NCBI RefSeq assembly: GCF_040807025.1
Contig: NC_090943.1
Span: 8,604,356-8,668,355 of the forward strand
Source of the DNA: Struthio camelus
Taxonomy: Eukaryota; Chordata; Aves; Struthioniformes; Struthionidae
Length of the DNA stretch: 64,000 nucleotides
Direction: 5' to 3'
In this document: piece after piece, positions 11,965 to 26,148 of the stretch
Layout: the number at the start of each line of letters is the position of its first letter
Position numbering within the stretch: the first letter of the stretch is position 1
Translations under genes and position numbers: made by a program
Notes under the pieces: model-generated
Databases searched by the model: none
Seen by the model: only the letters and a program-made list of their open reading frames with translations
Told to the model about the DNA's origin: nothing

Positions 11965-14900
11965 TGGGAGGAAACTAAGCCGCCATCTTAAGGGACTGAG
12001 CGTCTGGGGTGACTATGACTCAAAGGAGATTCATCTGCGTGGCCGCGATTAAGCTCCAACGCCTGTGAAATTAACTCTTGCCCCAGTCAGCTATCGATTA
12101 AGCTTTAGATTAAAAAGAGTCTAGTGTGTTTTACATACGTGCTTTTGAATGAGCTGGGCTAATATGGTGCGCGGTGGCTCGGCGAGGCTCTGAGGGAACG
12201 CAGTGCTTCAGCTCGTCCTTGGCGGTTGCGTCACTCGGAGCGCAGGAAAGCCAACGTGGAGAACCTGTTCGGGCTGCAAACAGGGTAGGATAAGAATAGC
12301 AGTTCCACTCCCCGTATCTGCGTTATCAGAGGGTAATGACGGCGCTTTGGTTTTTAGCAAGGTTATCGCTGATACTGCACGTCCTTAGAGCAGGCGCTGG
12401 TGAGGGAGTTCTCCTGTTTCTTCAAAGAACTCACGTTTTTGCCTGTTTAGAAAAGAGCTTCTGCCAGCTTGATGCCTGAATACACCAGAAGTCAGAAAAA
12501 TGCAACCTCAAATGAAAGGTGATGGCTTTGTTTACTCTTTTAGCTCTCCTTCAGGCCGAACCGCGCAGCTCCCTCTCATTCAGAACATCCGGTTGCTGCC
12601 ACCTGACTTGACCTTGGAGTTAGTTTTTGACGGATGCCAACAGTAGTACCTCCATGAGGTCAGTGAGATGTAACCTAACTCATAGCAGTACTTTTAGTAT
12701 CAATTCCTAACATCATTGCTTATTAAAGCACAGAAAGCAGATGGTCTCTTGTAGACAGCTGTAGTAGCCCTTCTTATTCCCTGTATATTTATACACATGT
12801 ATTCAAAACTATCAAGAGTATAGAAGGCGGATAGTTCTTTAGGAAGATAGAATTGGAGGGATGGGAGGGGACGTATTTCACAAAATGCAACTTCAGTAAT
12901 GCTAGTTTAATTTTACTGAAGGACACCTCTGCCTCGAATTTTGGGAAAAAAAACATAAGCGATATAACTTCAAAAGTCATGTGTCTGACTGAAGTTACAG
13001 TGCCTTAGAGGTCTGGACCGTGTTCCCTGGAAGAGTTCAAAAGACTTGTTAATTAGAAGTGATTGGCCTTGAAGTTGACTGTTGATTGAACCTAACCCAA
13101 CAGCAGAGTGGACCATTGCGACTTATGACAAAGACACTACTCATTGCATCAACTGCATGATTTTTTTTCCCTGTAATTACAGGTTCTTTGTTGCTGTTCT
13201 CCTCTAATTAAAGCCATTGCACTAATTCCAAATAGTGACTGTTATTTGAATTCGGAGACATAAAACAAACAGTACACACAAATGCCAGTTGACTGAAACC
13301 CACCCCTACCTCATCACTTTCCACTGACTGTATCCCAATAGGGAACTCTTCTGCTGCATGGATAAACACAGAAGTGGTTTGATGTTACAATCTAATGCAA
13401 GATGAAGTGTCACAGTTCAGTGGAAACCAAGCCATGAAGAGTCAAGAAAGAGAGGGTAAAAACATTAAATGCACCTGAGCAGTAAAAAAAAAAAAAAAAA
13501 AAAAAAAAGATTTAATTGCTTGATATGTTTAATATGTAAAAGAAATGCCAAAATATACGGGTAACTTTGGTAGGCAGATTGCATTAAACATCTTCCACGT
13601 TTTACCTTTGCGTTCATTTGCGTAGTACAGTGTTGTTGGTATTGCGAAGTTAGAAAATTGATGCTTACTTTTACAGCACTCTACCGTGATAAGGAATCGC
13701 ATTTCTGTGTTTTTTTTTTTTTTTTATTCATTTATCACTACTATTATTTCTTTTCTTTACCTACAGATGAAAAGTTAGATTTTGGCAGAATTTGACTCTA
13801 ATGCTGAACCAGTCATTACATAGATCTTCAGTTGTCAAACAGTACCCCTCCTCTTTGAATTTCAGCAGTCAGCATCACTGGCATCTTACCAAATTCAACG
13901 TTGTCAGGTTTTCTTAAAACTGTCCATGTATTTTTCATGCCTTTTTTTTTTTTTTTGGTCATTCTACTAATAAAGTACATCTCTGCCATTCACCTTTAAA
14001 GAGAAATGTTGACATAGGTAAGTAGGAAAACTTTTTTCCATTGGTTTCAGTTGAGCAAGGATTTCACCCTCTATTTTTTAGTTCTGTTTGCACTCTTCCA
14101 TATTTCCCCACATCATTCCTGAGTGATAGTCTGCACTAGGAGTACAGGAGTACACTAGGAGTACTCCTTACTCTGTTTTTTGTCTAAAGAACAGACTCCT
14201 CCTTAATGCAGTATAGCTATAAGTAGATCATAGTATGCAGGGTCTCTATGCCCCAGCACTCCTGTTTTTACAGGCAGAAACTTTGTCTTTCTTTGTTTGG
14301 CGTGTAGGGAGTGTGAGGGTGCCCCTTGAGCCATATACACAGTTTATGTAGCAATTCAGCAGCAAGAGCAACGTCTTTTCTAATAGCTGGAAGATCAGAC
14401 TCTGGGGATATGCATCTCTTGCTTTATAAAATCTGTATTGTGGAGAAAATTCCTCTTTCCTAGTGCAGATTTTGATCACCTTCCACACTGATACACTGTA
14501 TTTTCCACTGCATGTCAACATTTAAGGCATTCATTGTAGGGAGAGAAAATGACGGTTTGTCAGTATGAGAGAGGAAGGTATTTCAAGTTGAATTGCAGCC
14601 CTGAGCAAAATGAGTTTTTTGGTATTTGCTCATTCATATGTTCATCATTGCTAGTTTCGCCCCACAGAAGGAAACTGGGTTGGGTTATGGTGAAGGAAGG
14701 ACTGGCGCAGATGCCCCAGGGCTGTAAAGAAGTGAGTCTGCTGTTTATATAAACATTTTTTTTTAAAGCCAAAGGCTTAACTTTAAATTGCCACTGGTCT
14801 ATAATATAGAGACAGTCTAACGCCCTATCCTTGAGCAAGGCCTGAGGTGAGAGCTTAAACAAAAGAGAAAAACATGAAGAAAACCACTGTGGTGACAAGA

Positions 14901-17814
14901 AATTTAGATGGTGCCAGAATGTTTGCAAAGAGGTTAAAATACATCAACTCTCTTTAATTAGGTAATAGCTAAATTAGAAACTGGAATTTAAATAAGTTTC
15001 CTCCTTTAAGCTTTTTTTCAGCTACAAATATTTTGTTCCAATATGAGCTTCATCCTTTTGGTGTATTGTCACTTAATGTTCTTTTGCAAGATTTGTGTGG
15101 GTGACATTCCAGCACGAACCCGTTCCAAGCAGATCTTCAAAGTTGAAAACAGTTTGTCTCTGTTCATATAGTTGAATTAAACTCTTTCAGTAAAGTCAGC
15201 TGTTGTTTTTGTGATTAACCTCTGGCCTCTTAAATAACGTTACTCCAACCATGACAAATGGAACATCCAAAAATTCATTCTTCTTTTTAGAAGACTGACT
15301 CCAAGAGACAAAATAGAAAGGTTTCTTTCTTTTTTTCCAGTGTCTTATCTACTCCTTTGTCTAATGGTGTTCAAAAACCAAAAGGTTTACCAACTGAAGA
15401 CCATCTCAAAGTAAAGTACATTTCAGCAAGGATTAATAGTAATTATTTAAAAAATTAAGACTTAAGGTAGATGTTGAATCTACATGTGGCAAAGAAAATG
15501 ATGGACTACCTTTCGGGTTATTTGCGACCTCTCTGTTGTGTGACTCCTTCAGTTTCATGTGGCTGATTTCTGCCCTACTGTTCCAAGTTTCTCTTGACAA
15601 CTGAAGTGATCTGTCACTGGGTTTTATTAGATTTTCTTAGAGCAGATGGCCGATTCTTTTTACCTGGAGAGCTGCCACTTTAGATGGAGCTCAGTTTTAT
15701 GGTAGAGAAATTTATCTGTTTACCTGACAGATAACAATGTTAAATTATAAGGGTGTTATAATTCCACTGACCTCAAAGATGGTGATAGATTTGCTGTATA
15801 ACCTGGAAAAAATAGAAGTTTGCTCCATTGGTAGATATACTGCTTGCTGTGAAAAAACAGCCCAGGTCATTACCAAGTTCTGGCATCTGTGATAAAGTTT
15901 CATAGCTCGTTGCTGGATATTCTACTTTACATTGTAGGTTGTAGAGTGACATCATGGTCTGTGTACCTGTTCACATATATTTATGACGAGATTTCATATT
16001 TCTGAAGGTCACCTTTTATCAGCTTGTGTTCCTGAATTTGAGTTGCTCTTTGTACCACATTGTTTTTCTCCTGCTGCTTCTTTGGTCCTGTTTGAGTAAT
16101 CTTGTACTACCTCACTGTGAAACTGCCAGATACTCCTTACTCAGCAGTTAATCAGCGTAGATAAAGATTGCTTCTTTGTTGGTGACCTAGTAAGTGATGT
16201 TTTCTTGCTGCTGCAAAAGTTGTCTTGATTTCAGGCATAATCTGGGACACAATTTAAAGGCAGCAAAAATAAATGAACAAAAAGTTTGCAGAGAAGAGGA
16301 GGAAGTTACAAAGACAGCTTCATAGCCACTGGTGACTGTAGGTGAAGGTTCATTTTGAGTACTGTAGCTCTGACCTACAACCCATTGACAAGAGGTCTTG
16401 TATGTGGTCTTGTGAATGTCCGTCTCTGCTTATGCCCCACTGATGTGAATAATGCAAATTTTGTCCTGGTTGAAGGTGCTTGTGAAAGTGTTCTCTGGCT
16501 TCTACGGGGCTATTCAGTGAAACATGAATGATCTTTCCAAATTCCTTCCCTGCGAGTTCTTCTTTATTTGAATGCTGATGCCTCTTACAAAGCTCAGTTT
16601 TTATGAACGTGCCAAAGAAGCCATACAGGCAATATGACCTTACTGAAAAAATTGACACAAATTTCAGGCCTGTCAATAGGAATGAATCATTACGCTAATT
16701 AACTAACTATGTATGCCCCACTGGGCAGGCTGATGAAAGATGCATCCAGGTAGTGGACGGTGAGTCTAAGATAACTGGTATTCCTTAGCAAAAGCAAAAC
16801 AGAATTTGCCCCTGCTGTACAGAGAAATAATGGTCCAGTTGAAATGATCATTTCTAATCATGAGATAAAACCCCAAGAAGAATAACTGAGTAATCTAGGC
16901 TGTTCCCATTAAAAAAAAATTGACTAGAGAATCCCCATTTTACCCTTTTTACACAAATTTAGCATTAAAGTTTCTGTTTTCTGTAATCCCCACAGACCTC
17001 CTGTCAGTGTGAAATATGCATCTATTTCTTTTCTTTTTGATCTTAACACTTGTAAGTAATAAATAATTGATTGCCGAAGGAATTCTGGGAATATATTCAG
17101 CCTTAAATTGAGCACTAAACTATTTGCAAATGTACTTAGGCACCAGCCCAAAAGATAGATCAAAAGAATGTCAATTGGATATTGGAAAGTGAAGTGTCGT
17201 CATATGTTAGAATTAGGAAGCATAAAATATAAGTAGAGAGAGATAACAGCTGTCAGATCTGCTACCAGTAGTAATAGAAAAAGGTTCTTACGGAAGGCTG
17301 TAAACTTTTGTTCAAGCAAGACCACAGTAATGACACCCCAAACCATACGCAGGGAATGTCTCCTTTGTTCACTGCTGTCTTGAAACTGGGGCTTGACAGT
17401 GAGCTAACCCAAGAGATGTCTGCAACTTAGCCTGGATGGTTCATGAAGTGCATCTATCCAAGAAAGAACTGGAGTGTATTTACTGCAGTGACTGGCCATC
17501 TTTGGTACTGATGGCAGGCTTACTGTGACAGTCTTGATTTCAGCATTGTTACAAAACTCAATATAAGCTAGGTCTGTAAAGTTATAATCTATGCAGCTGC
17601 AGCTAGATCGTTTCCAGAGCCCGAGCTAACTTGAGTATACCTGTACTGGTGTGCTTGCAGAAGAGACCTATTCCGATATCTGGAGGTCTGTGGAACAAAT
17701 TCAGACATCGTGTGAATGTTGGCCTTGCCGCTGCGTTTAAAGCTCAAGCACCCTCTTCATGGAGCGCATTCTCTTGGAATCCATTTCCAAACATGCGAAT
17801 AAGAAGAAGGTAAT
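11965..17814. other. Intergenic region, no gene recognised
   Basis: GC content falls away from the CpG island and the sequence becomes AT-rich. It contains homopolymers, A25 at 13484-13508 and T16 at 13710-13725. Open frames are all short and none has a recognisable product. A non-coding transcript cannot be excluded. Confidence 0.7.
13484..13508. repeat. Poly-A tract (25 A)
   Basis: An uninterrupted run of 25 A follows AGT and precedes GATTTAATTG. No retrotransposed body is recognisable upstream, so it may simply be a homopolymer. Confidence 0.85.
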
Positions 17815-19035
17815 GGCAAGGAATTACAAGGAATGGTGAGATTGGATTTACTAATGGCAAATCATGCTTTTGACCAACCTGATTGCTTTTTGTGGTGAAA
17901 GGACTGACTACCGTGGTGAGGGGAGAGTGATGAATGTAATATAGCTTGTCTTTAGTAAGGTTTTTGACACCACAGCATTCTATTTGAAAGCTGAGGAAGT
18001 ACGGGTTAGATGAACAAACTTAAATGGGTTGAAAATTGCTGGACCACCGGGTTTGAAGAACAGCAACCAATGGCTTGGCATTACTGGTGGCCAGTAAGTA
18101 GCTGTGTACCTCAGGTTGATAGCGGTGCTGATACTGTTCAGTATTTTCATCGTGACTGCTCAGAATGCTGAACCATCAGCAAATTTGCTCATAATGCTAA
18201 ATTAGAGGACATGATATAGAGGACATTGAAAAATAGAATTTTAGCCCAGGGGAATCTTGAAAAACTTGTGGATTGGACTGTATGAAATTCAGTCAGGTAT
18301 GTGAGGCTTGGTGCCTCGGGCAGAATAACCTCATGCTCCAGTATGAACTGGCGATTAACTATTAGAACTGGACACTGAGTTTGAGATCTTCTGAAAGGTA
18401 CTGGGGGTTATGGTGGATGCTGGGTTGAATATGAGCCAAAGAACACACTTTACAAATAAGGCAAACTGCATACTGGGCTGCATCACAAGGGAGGGATCTA
18501 GCATAGTCAGTGGTGGTGAGGCCATGCCTGGAATATCGTGTCCAGTTCAAGAAGAATGTTGAGAAATGGGAGAGCGTCCAGTGGAGGGCTGCCAAAATGT
18601 GTGCCAAAATGGTGAGGGACCTAGGCATGAAGAGAGGTTGAGGGAACTGGTCTTGCTCTAGTCCGGTGAAGAGATGGCTGAAGTGCAGTCTTAGAGCAGC
18701 CCATAACTACATAAAGGGGAGTTACAAAGATGGTGAAGCCAAACTCTTCTCAGTTGTGGTATTGGTTAAAGAAACTGGGGCAAGGGCCACAGTTTGCATC
18801 TTGGGAGGTTAAAATAGGATATTAGCAAAATTTCATCTCTAGGAGGATAGTACAGCGCTGGAACAGATTATTTGGAGGAGTTGTGGTATCTCCAGCCTTG
18901 GAGGTTTTCAAGACAGCCACACAAAGCCAGGGGTGATGTGGTCTAAAATTGCTGATAGTCTGGCTTTAAGTGCGAGGTAGGTCCAGATGGTCTTCAGGAG
19001 CCTCTTGTAGTTAACACTTCTGTGATTCTGTAGTC
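17815..19035 (+). mobile_element. Old CR1 LINE fragment (3' half of RT and 3' tail)
   Basis: The sequence is strongly diverged but colinear with the CR1 at 57720-58943. Landmarks in order are the block ATGGCAAATCATGC, then TTTAGTAAGGTTTTTGACACC (the 'FSKAFDT' region of reverse transcriptase), then the region equivalent to FADD (AATTTGCTCATAATGC). The body ends with CTTCTGTGATTCTGT at about 19018-19032. Reading frames are broken throughout. The high divergence marks it as a much older insertion than the intron 9 copy. Exact left boundary is uncertain. Confidence 0.8.
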
Positions 19036-22000
19036 TTTGTTTCCACCCAGCAGCTGGATGAGTCATGGGTGAATTTGCCTGCGATCTACTCAAGTCTGTT
19101 AGGTTTGTCTTGCTTAGAAATTTCTTGCATCTGTCCAAACTGGCAATTTGTGACAGGAGGCGTAGATCAAAGATGGTTTTGCAATGGCTTTATCAGAAGC
19201 CTTTCTGACTTCTGATGCTGTGGGGTGCTATGTATCACCCATCGTGTAAGTTACTTGAGTCTCAGAGATTTTCTAATGCAAGACAACTTTCAATAACTCT
19301 GATGAAGTAATTGTACATGTGGAGTGTTGCTAAGAGAGCAGGCTCTGTCCATGTTCATCTGGCACGCTCGTGGTTCTTCTGCCGTGGTTGTGGGAGATGG
19401 TCGTAAGGAATGGTCACAGAAGTGATGCAGAATAGAGTTAGTCAAGAATTTACTAATCAGTTTTTTTTCTGTGGGAGAATATGGACTTGTGGAAAACAAA
19501 GCATTCATGGGAACTCTTTTTATGAAACGAAAATGGTTTGGATGGATTTCTCATCTTGAAAACATTAGGGGATTTTTTTTTGGAAATTGTTGAGACATCA
19601 TCTGTTGGCAATTTCAATGTGAAAACTGACTTATTTTGAAATGGCCTTTCTTACAGATCTTTGAAGTTAATTATACTGAAATATTTGAATGAAAAAGACC
19701 ACAGTTTAAATGAAACATTTAAAAAATGTTCTTGTTGGCTCAGTGATGAATTAGAATACAAGACTTTTCCCTTTTGGTTAGGCATACTAGGGAAATTTTT
19801 TTAATCTTGGAACTTCCATAGCATGGAAAACCTCTTCCTACTGTATATAAAAGTCAATAGCCATTAAGATTGTAACATATTACAGTAGCACAAAATAACT
19901 TTGTGGTGGCTTGGCAGCAGCTTCCTGTATTTTGATTGCCTATATGTAGTGCATTCTGACAACAGTGTCCCACCATTGCAAAAAGTCACTTTAGGTTAAC
20001 TAGCATTTCTCTAATTTTTGTCTGTATTCACTTTCCTTGGGTTCATATCTATTTTAATGCTCGACTTTTCCTGCAAATTTTTGACAATGAGCTGCCGATA
20101 GGATTTTTCGCTAAAGCAGAAAAATTTTAACTGATTATTCAAGTATATCTATAGAAAATGAATTCTGAACATACATTAAACGCAACAGTTCTCATCAAGT
20201 GCACGATTTGTGCATTCCCGTAACCAGTCACAGCCTGAATTTTCTGATGATGCATCTTTATGACAAACTTGCTGAGGAACAGTGAGAGAAAAAGACTTCT
20301 TACAGAAAGGTTTGAAAACAAAGTTTAGAACTGAGATATGGTAATGGTAGTTTCTAGAGGAAAAAAGTACATCGTTAATATTCTTTCTCTGCAGCTAGGG
20401 TTTACTGAAATACTTTGTCAGATTATGTGAATCATTAAAAGGTGGGCACCTCTTTCACTACTGTAATCTCTCATCAGCAGTGCAGCAGGGAATGAGGTTG
20501 TATTCAAAATTAACTTTGGAAATTAAGCACCTACCTGAAACAAACTGGCTAACTTAAGAGTCTCAATCTGGAGATTAAGGCTGCAATTGTCTGTTTGAAA
20601 CCAACCTAAATTCGAGCTGTGGCTGCTGAAAGACGTGGTCGCTTGCTGAGTTATACGTTCTTGCTGCCTCCTGTGTGCTCTACTGGTGGTTGTGTAGTGA
20701 ACCAGATCAGACCAGTGAGCCGCATGGGAGCCCATGGGGGTGAGGGAGAGGAGCGTGCTTTTGTTTTCGGCTTCTCAGGTCCCTGATGTGGTGAAGGGAA
20801 CATCTGGCCAGAGGTAAAGGGAGAGCAGGACTGCCTCTTAGGCTGACAACCTGTTTTTAGGTTGGCCAAAAGTGACTATAAAGCCAGTTGCAGGCAGACC
20901 TCAAAGCACTGTTTAATCTCAAAGGTTAATTTCTCCTTCATGACGTTTACTGCCTCAAATGCACCGTCTAAAATTCTGAAGCACAAGATAACAGTGTCTA
21001 GAAGAAAGCAGCCTGTTGCTAGGCCGTCCTGAAGTGATCCAAAATACGATTTGTGCCTGTCCCAAAGTAGGACAGTTTCAACCTTTCAATTGCAATAGAT
21101 CTGTAGGCTAAAAAAACCTCTGTATAATTCCTCTGAAGGCACTGGAGTTTTGACAAGAATGATTTTGCCCAAGGTAGCAACTGCAGCCAGAGATCTGTTA
21201 CAGTGCCTCTTAAGGACTTGCACACAACCATAAGCTTGGATATATTAAACAGATAGCCCATAACATAGATGAGGGTAAAAGACAGTATGGTGAATTGGGA
21301 AATAGTAGCAGACTTGTGGGGGCTGCATAGCCCATGACCATAGATTTCTGGGAACCTCTCCATGTCTGCGTGGCGTTTCAGAAGTTACCTGTCAGATTAA
21401 AAAGAACTGCAGAGATCTCATGCACCAACACCTGGTCCTCTGCTGCACTATGACTGTTAACATTATGACTGTTGGGTTTCTGAGACGCCACTGCAGTTTC
21501 CAGCACATCTTGCTGTTGCTGTTGGCTTCCTACAAGCCCATTTATGTTTATGTTAATTGGAAGATCTGCCTCTTAGGAAGTAATGCAGTTGTAGGAGGAG
21601 AGTGAAACATGGAAACCTCTGCAAAATCTGTGCATCATTTAAGTGGAACCACTGGTTTGACTGAGACTGAGGATGCAGAGAACAGCATTAGGGAAAAAAA
21701 GTGACTGGTTTGCTGGAAAACAGGGGAAATTAGGGTTAATTTGATTAGGAGACAGAGATTAACACCACAGTTTCTAATGGAGAGTAACAGTTCCTGAAGT
21801 TGGTGAAGATTTTGCTGAATTTGAAAATACAGTTCGGTTTTGAGTTATTTAGACAGTGATAGAGTTGGGGGGGAGGGCAAAAAGAAGCTGTTCTCGCAGA
21901 GGTTTGGACGATTAACATAGCCCCTCCATTTAGTGCCATTCTCACCCCGCAATCTGGAGGTTTCAGCTGACTGTCATGTTTGCTGTCTACCCTCCTAAAG

Positions 22001-25000
22001 TGAACCTAGCAGTTCCTTCAAAAATAGTTTTACATAGAACATCCAGACTCTTTCCCTCCATACCCCTTTCCCTGTTGTCCATGGCAAACAAAGCCCCAAG
22101 GAACAAAAGTCCTCTCTTGCGTATCCCTGCCCCCAATTTAAAGGTCGTGTGTAGCTAAAATCTGTATTATCTGGGTGATTTTACCCATTATTATTGCTTG
22201 AAGGCGGTATAAGGAAATATTCTCCAACTTCTCGAGGAGTGAGGTGCCTCTCAGGAGTTAAACAAAGCTAGAGTCTAGGGAACAGCAAAGGGGAACACAA
22301 AGAGGTCAACTCGCTCTCATTGCAGGCAGCTCTGCGAGTGTTTTAAGACAAACATAAATTAGGTGCCTGGAGAATGAAAGAGAAACAGTAGTGGTATGTC
22401 TCAGCAATTGTGGGAGTATCTGTTGAAGGTAGAGTTCCAGCCTGATCTGCAGCTTCAGTATTTTCCTTTTTCTCTTGGGATCCTGTCTTGGAAAAATACC
22501 ACGTTTCGCAATCCAAGGTAATTGACGAACAACTGTGATTGAGATCATTAATTACAAGCATCTCTGTTTATATATGAATATGCATTGGCCGTTGCATGGC
22601 GAGATGTACTCCTTTACCACAGCTTTCTTTATCTTTTTATCATCTCTCGTCGTCTCTTTCTTCCTTATGCCGTGTTGGCTTGCTGCGCTTTGCCTGTGGG
22701 ATATTTCAAGCCAGGTAGCATTTGTGTGCTCCCCTCTTCACAGGCAATTATTTTACTCCATGTTTGTGGTAAAGTATTCCCACTTGCATGCTGGATTCTC
22801 AGTGGCAGCAGGGACTTGGCCCAGAAAACCACGGCCAGCGGATTATTTTAACACTGTCCTCACAGTGGCAGCCTTGTGGTAACTACAGAAAGAGAAACAG
22901 ACTTTGATTTTCTGTTTATCGGGGTTATCCGCTCCCTTTCAGTTAAATAACAGGTGAATCAGGCCCAGTCAGTGCTGAGATGACTGCTAAGATACTCCAG
23001 CTGTGCGCTTATCATCTGTTTCTATTCTTTTTTCTTCTCCCTTTTGTAGCACGAAAGTAAGGACAACGTGGGATTCTAAATATATCTGAGCTGCTGGCAG
23101 GTTCTGTGATTGTGCTGTAGGCTGTGTGAAATCTGCAGGCAACGGTATGCCTGCTTGCAGTATTGCTTTAGGTGAGAATCTGTTTAGTGCCCTAAGACAA
23201 AGTCAGAGACATACAAAGGCCCAAAGGCTAACACAGCGAAGGAGATGGTTGGCAGTGTTTGCTGGAAACACCCCTTCTGTTGGCAGGTAATGCCCCTGCT
23301 GGAAAATACTGAGTGTAGTTCAGTGGTAGGTCTCCGTGACAGTGAGTTAGACTCCTACCGGCATACAAAGGATGTATCAAATGAAGCACTCCTGAGAGAG
23401 AGCACAGGAGGAACATCCATCCTCACAGGGGAAACCTAAGAGTAATTGATCCTGGCAAAGTATTTATTTTTGTAGGCTGCGGTTAGACTGCAGGCCTCAA
23501 GACCTGCTGAAGCAATCCCTTCTGCTCTCTCACCTCCTCCTACTTCCAGCCACTCCTTCCCACTCCCTTACTCCTCCTTCTGCTATGCTGGCACCTGCAC
23601 TTGTGCATGTGGTGAAGTGCAATGGGAGAACTAATGTAGCTGAAAAAATCCTGGCCAAAAAAGAAGGGGTTGGGGGGCTAGCCAGCTCTGCTCCCTGACC
23701 CGATTTATTTTACAGCAGTCACAGCAGCTATACTGCTACGAGGAGGGAATGATATAGAAGCAGAGACTCCTTAAACAGGCAGGGCTGCTCATTTCAAATA
23801 ATGCTCATTTCAAGCTATGCTATGACTTCCTTTTTTTGGTTACCTCCTCTTGCCAGCTGCAAGGAGACAAGACCGTCCCAGTGCAGTTTGCTTGGAGCAT
23901 GCTGGGGAAGAAACTGCCTGCTCACAGCAGCTAGGGGTGGGTTCCTTAACTGATTGGGCTGCAGTGTGAACTGTGCCTCGTTAATAGGGAACTCAGGGGA
24001 AATTGTCCTGTCAAGTGATAGCCAAGGCCTTTTATTCTTGTTTGTTTGGCATATAGTTCGGTTCAAAACGTGAGGTTTTAACTAGTGAAGCTCTGCATGG
24101 TTTAAAACCTCACTGCCTCCAAATAGAGGAACTGCTCTTTTGCTCAAAGCACTGATACGAGAAGCCAGTGGACTATTACAGAATCATCTACCTAAAGGGA
24201 AATGTCTCCTTGGTTTATATAAAGTAGTGCCTGATTTCTACTCGGAAACTAATGGTCTGTGTCATTTGTAAAGCTCCTTCTGTACGTAATGTAGTTGGAA
24301 ATATCATTATGTTTTATATATAAAAGTTTATATATATTTACACTCTCTCCGCTTTTATTTTTCAGTCTCACTTATCTCTTGGCCTGAAAAGATTACTGCA
24401 GGCAGTAGAGAGCATTTTCAAAGACTCAGTGTGAAAGTCCCCCTGAGGACCTGAGGCTGCACAATGCATTGGAAAACAGGACCAAGGATTAGATTCTACC
24501 TTGTGGCTTCAGGTGCTGAGTTAAAGTGAAATAATGCTTCGAAACCAAGTCTTGGCCATTGGATGGTGATTCTGAACAGCTAACCAAAGTGCTTAAAGTC
24601 TCCTCACAGTCAGTGCAGAAGATAGCTCAGGGCAATTCAGGGTGCCTGAGGCAATACCTTTCCTTTTGTGTGGGTCTATGGGGTGATGTATGGATCCTGG
24701 GGGCCAAGGAGGAAGCTCTTGTGCTAGCCAGCAGGAGACGATGGATGGAGATGCGTCTGAGATCAGGTGCTTGACTTGGGACTGCCTCGTAGGTGTCTCT
24801 CTCCCTTACTAACCCAGGACACTGGCTTTAGGAAGGTAGGTGATGGAAGGTGGAGGGACGCTTAAATGGAAAAACACAAGCAGCCTCTGGAATGAGAACT
24901 GGAGTGCAGGACTCTTGCCTTCTGGAGGTGTTACTGTTGATGGGCAAGGAGTCACGTTCATACTTATTTTCTCACCTGTTGAATGTTGTGTTCGTTGCTG

Positions 25001-26130
25001 CTCAGCGCTCCAATTACAGTAGGAGATAAAGGGGATGGAGACTGAGCACGTTACAGTCTGAGGGCTGGAACATCTTGCTGAGAAGCTGGAGCTGTGGGAA
25101 AGGGGAGTCTGGATCTCTGCTATATTAGGTGAGTGCTGCAAACACCGTGTTATGATAAAAGAGACCAGCATCTTCACTTAAGTATACTAAGATTCACTTT
25201 TTTTCAGGGAGTTTTGCAGGAAGCACTAAAGCTTCACAGCAAATTTGAGGCAGCATTTAGGGGCTCAGCATGTGCCATCTTTTCCAGACTTTTGGTAAGT
25301 TTGTATTCCAAAGGAGTGACAATTGATATCTAAGTTCCTCTGGAGGCTAGTTGGTACTTTAGTAAGTGGTCAGAACCCACTATCTGAGAGTGGGTTCCCC
25401 AAAACTGGCTGATGTCAGCATTTGCTGATAGTGTAGGTGAGGAGGATCTCATCTTTTGGCTATTGAATCAGGCATTTTGAAAATTACATTTTGTTAGAGA
25501 AGTAAAATGTGGAACAATCCTTTTTGATATACTTTTTTTCATGCCAGCAGGAGTGGCTGGGGGCAGGGAGGGGAGGGGTGTGCTGCATAGAGATGAGCCA
25601 CAACTGTATCATGAGAAAGTAAATAAGAGTTTACAAAGTGATGATGCAGTGACTGTGTTCCCGCAGTGTGCTGGGCAGATTATGACTGCTGGATAAACTA
25701 TAAACTATTGCTGCACCCTCTGTAACTCTGAGCTCCCGGATTACACTAGAATCTCATATTTCATCAGTACAGCTGTGAAGCAAATATATTTTTCAAACAA
25801 TGAGAAACATTTTTCTTTCCTTTTTTTTTTATCCCAATTCCATACCTTTCCTGAGGGAGCTATAGCGCCTGGCTAAGTGGAAAAGTAATCGTGGGTCTGC
25901 ATTATGTAGATAAGACTGAAAACTTGCTCTGTTGCAAAGGGTGTAGCTGCTTGATTGCATCTGCTTATTTTGTCTGTGTGTGATATCCACTTTCTTGTTG
26001 TTAGGCTTTGAGATTATTAGTACTGGATCTTCACGTCGTTGCTTGCATCTATGGATAGTCTTTCTTGCTTTCAACCCCATGATGTGATAGTCTCAGCTAC
26101 TCAGCTACTGTAATGACAGTTGAATTTATG

Positions 26131-26148
26131 AAAAAAAAAAAAAAAAAA
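26131..26148. repeat. Poly-A tract (18 A)
   Basis: Uninterrupted A18 in intergenic DNA, with no recognisable retroposon attached. Confidence 0.85.
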
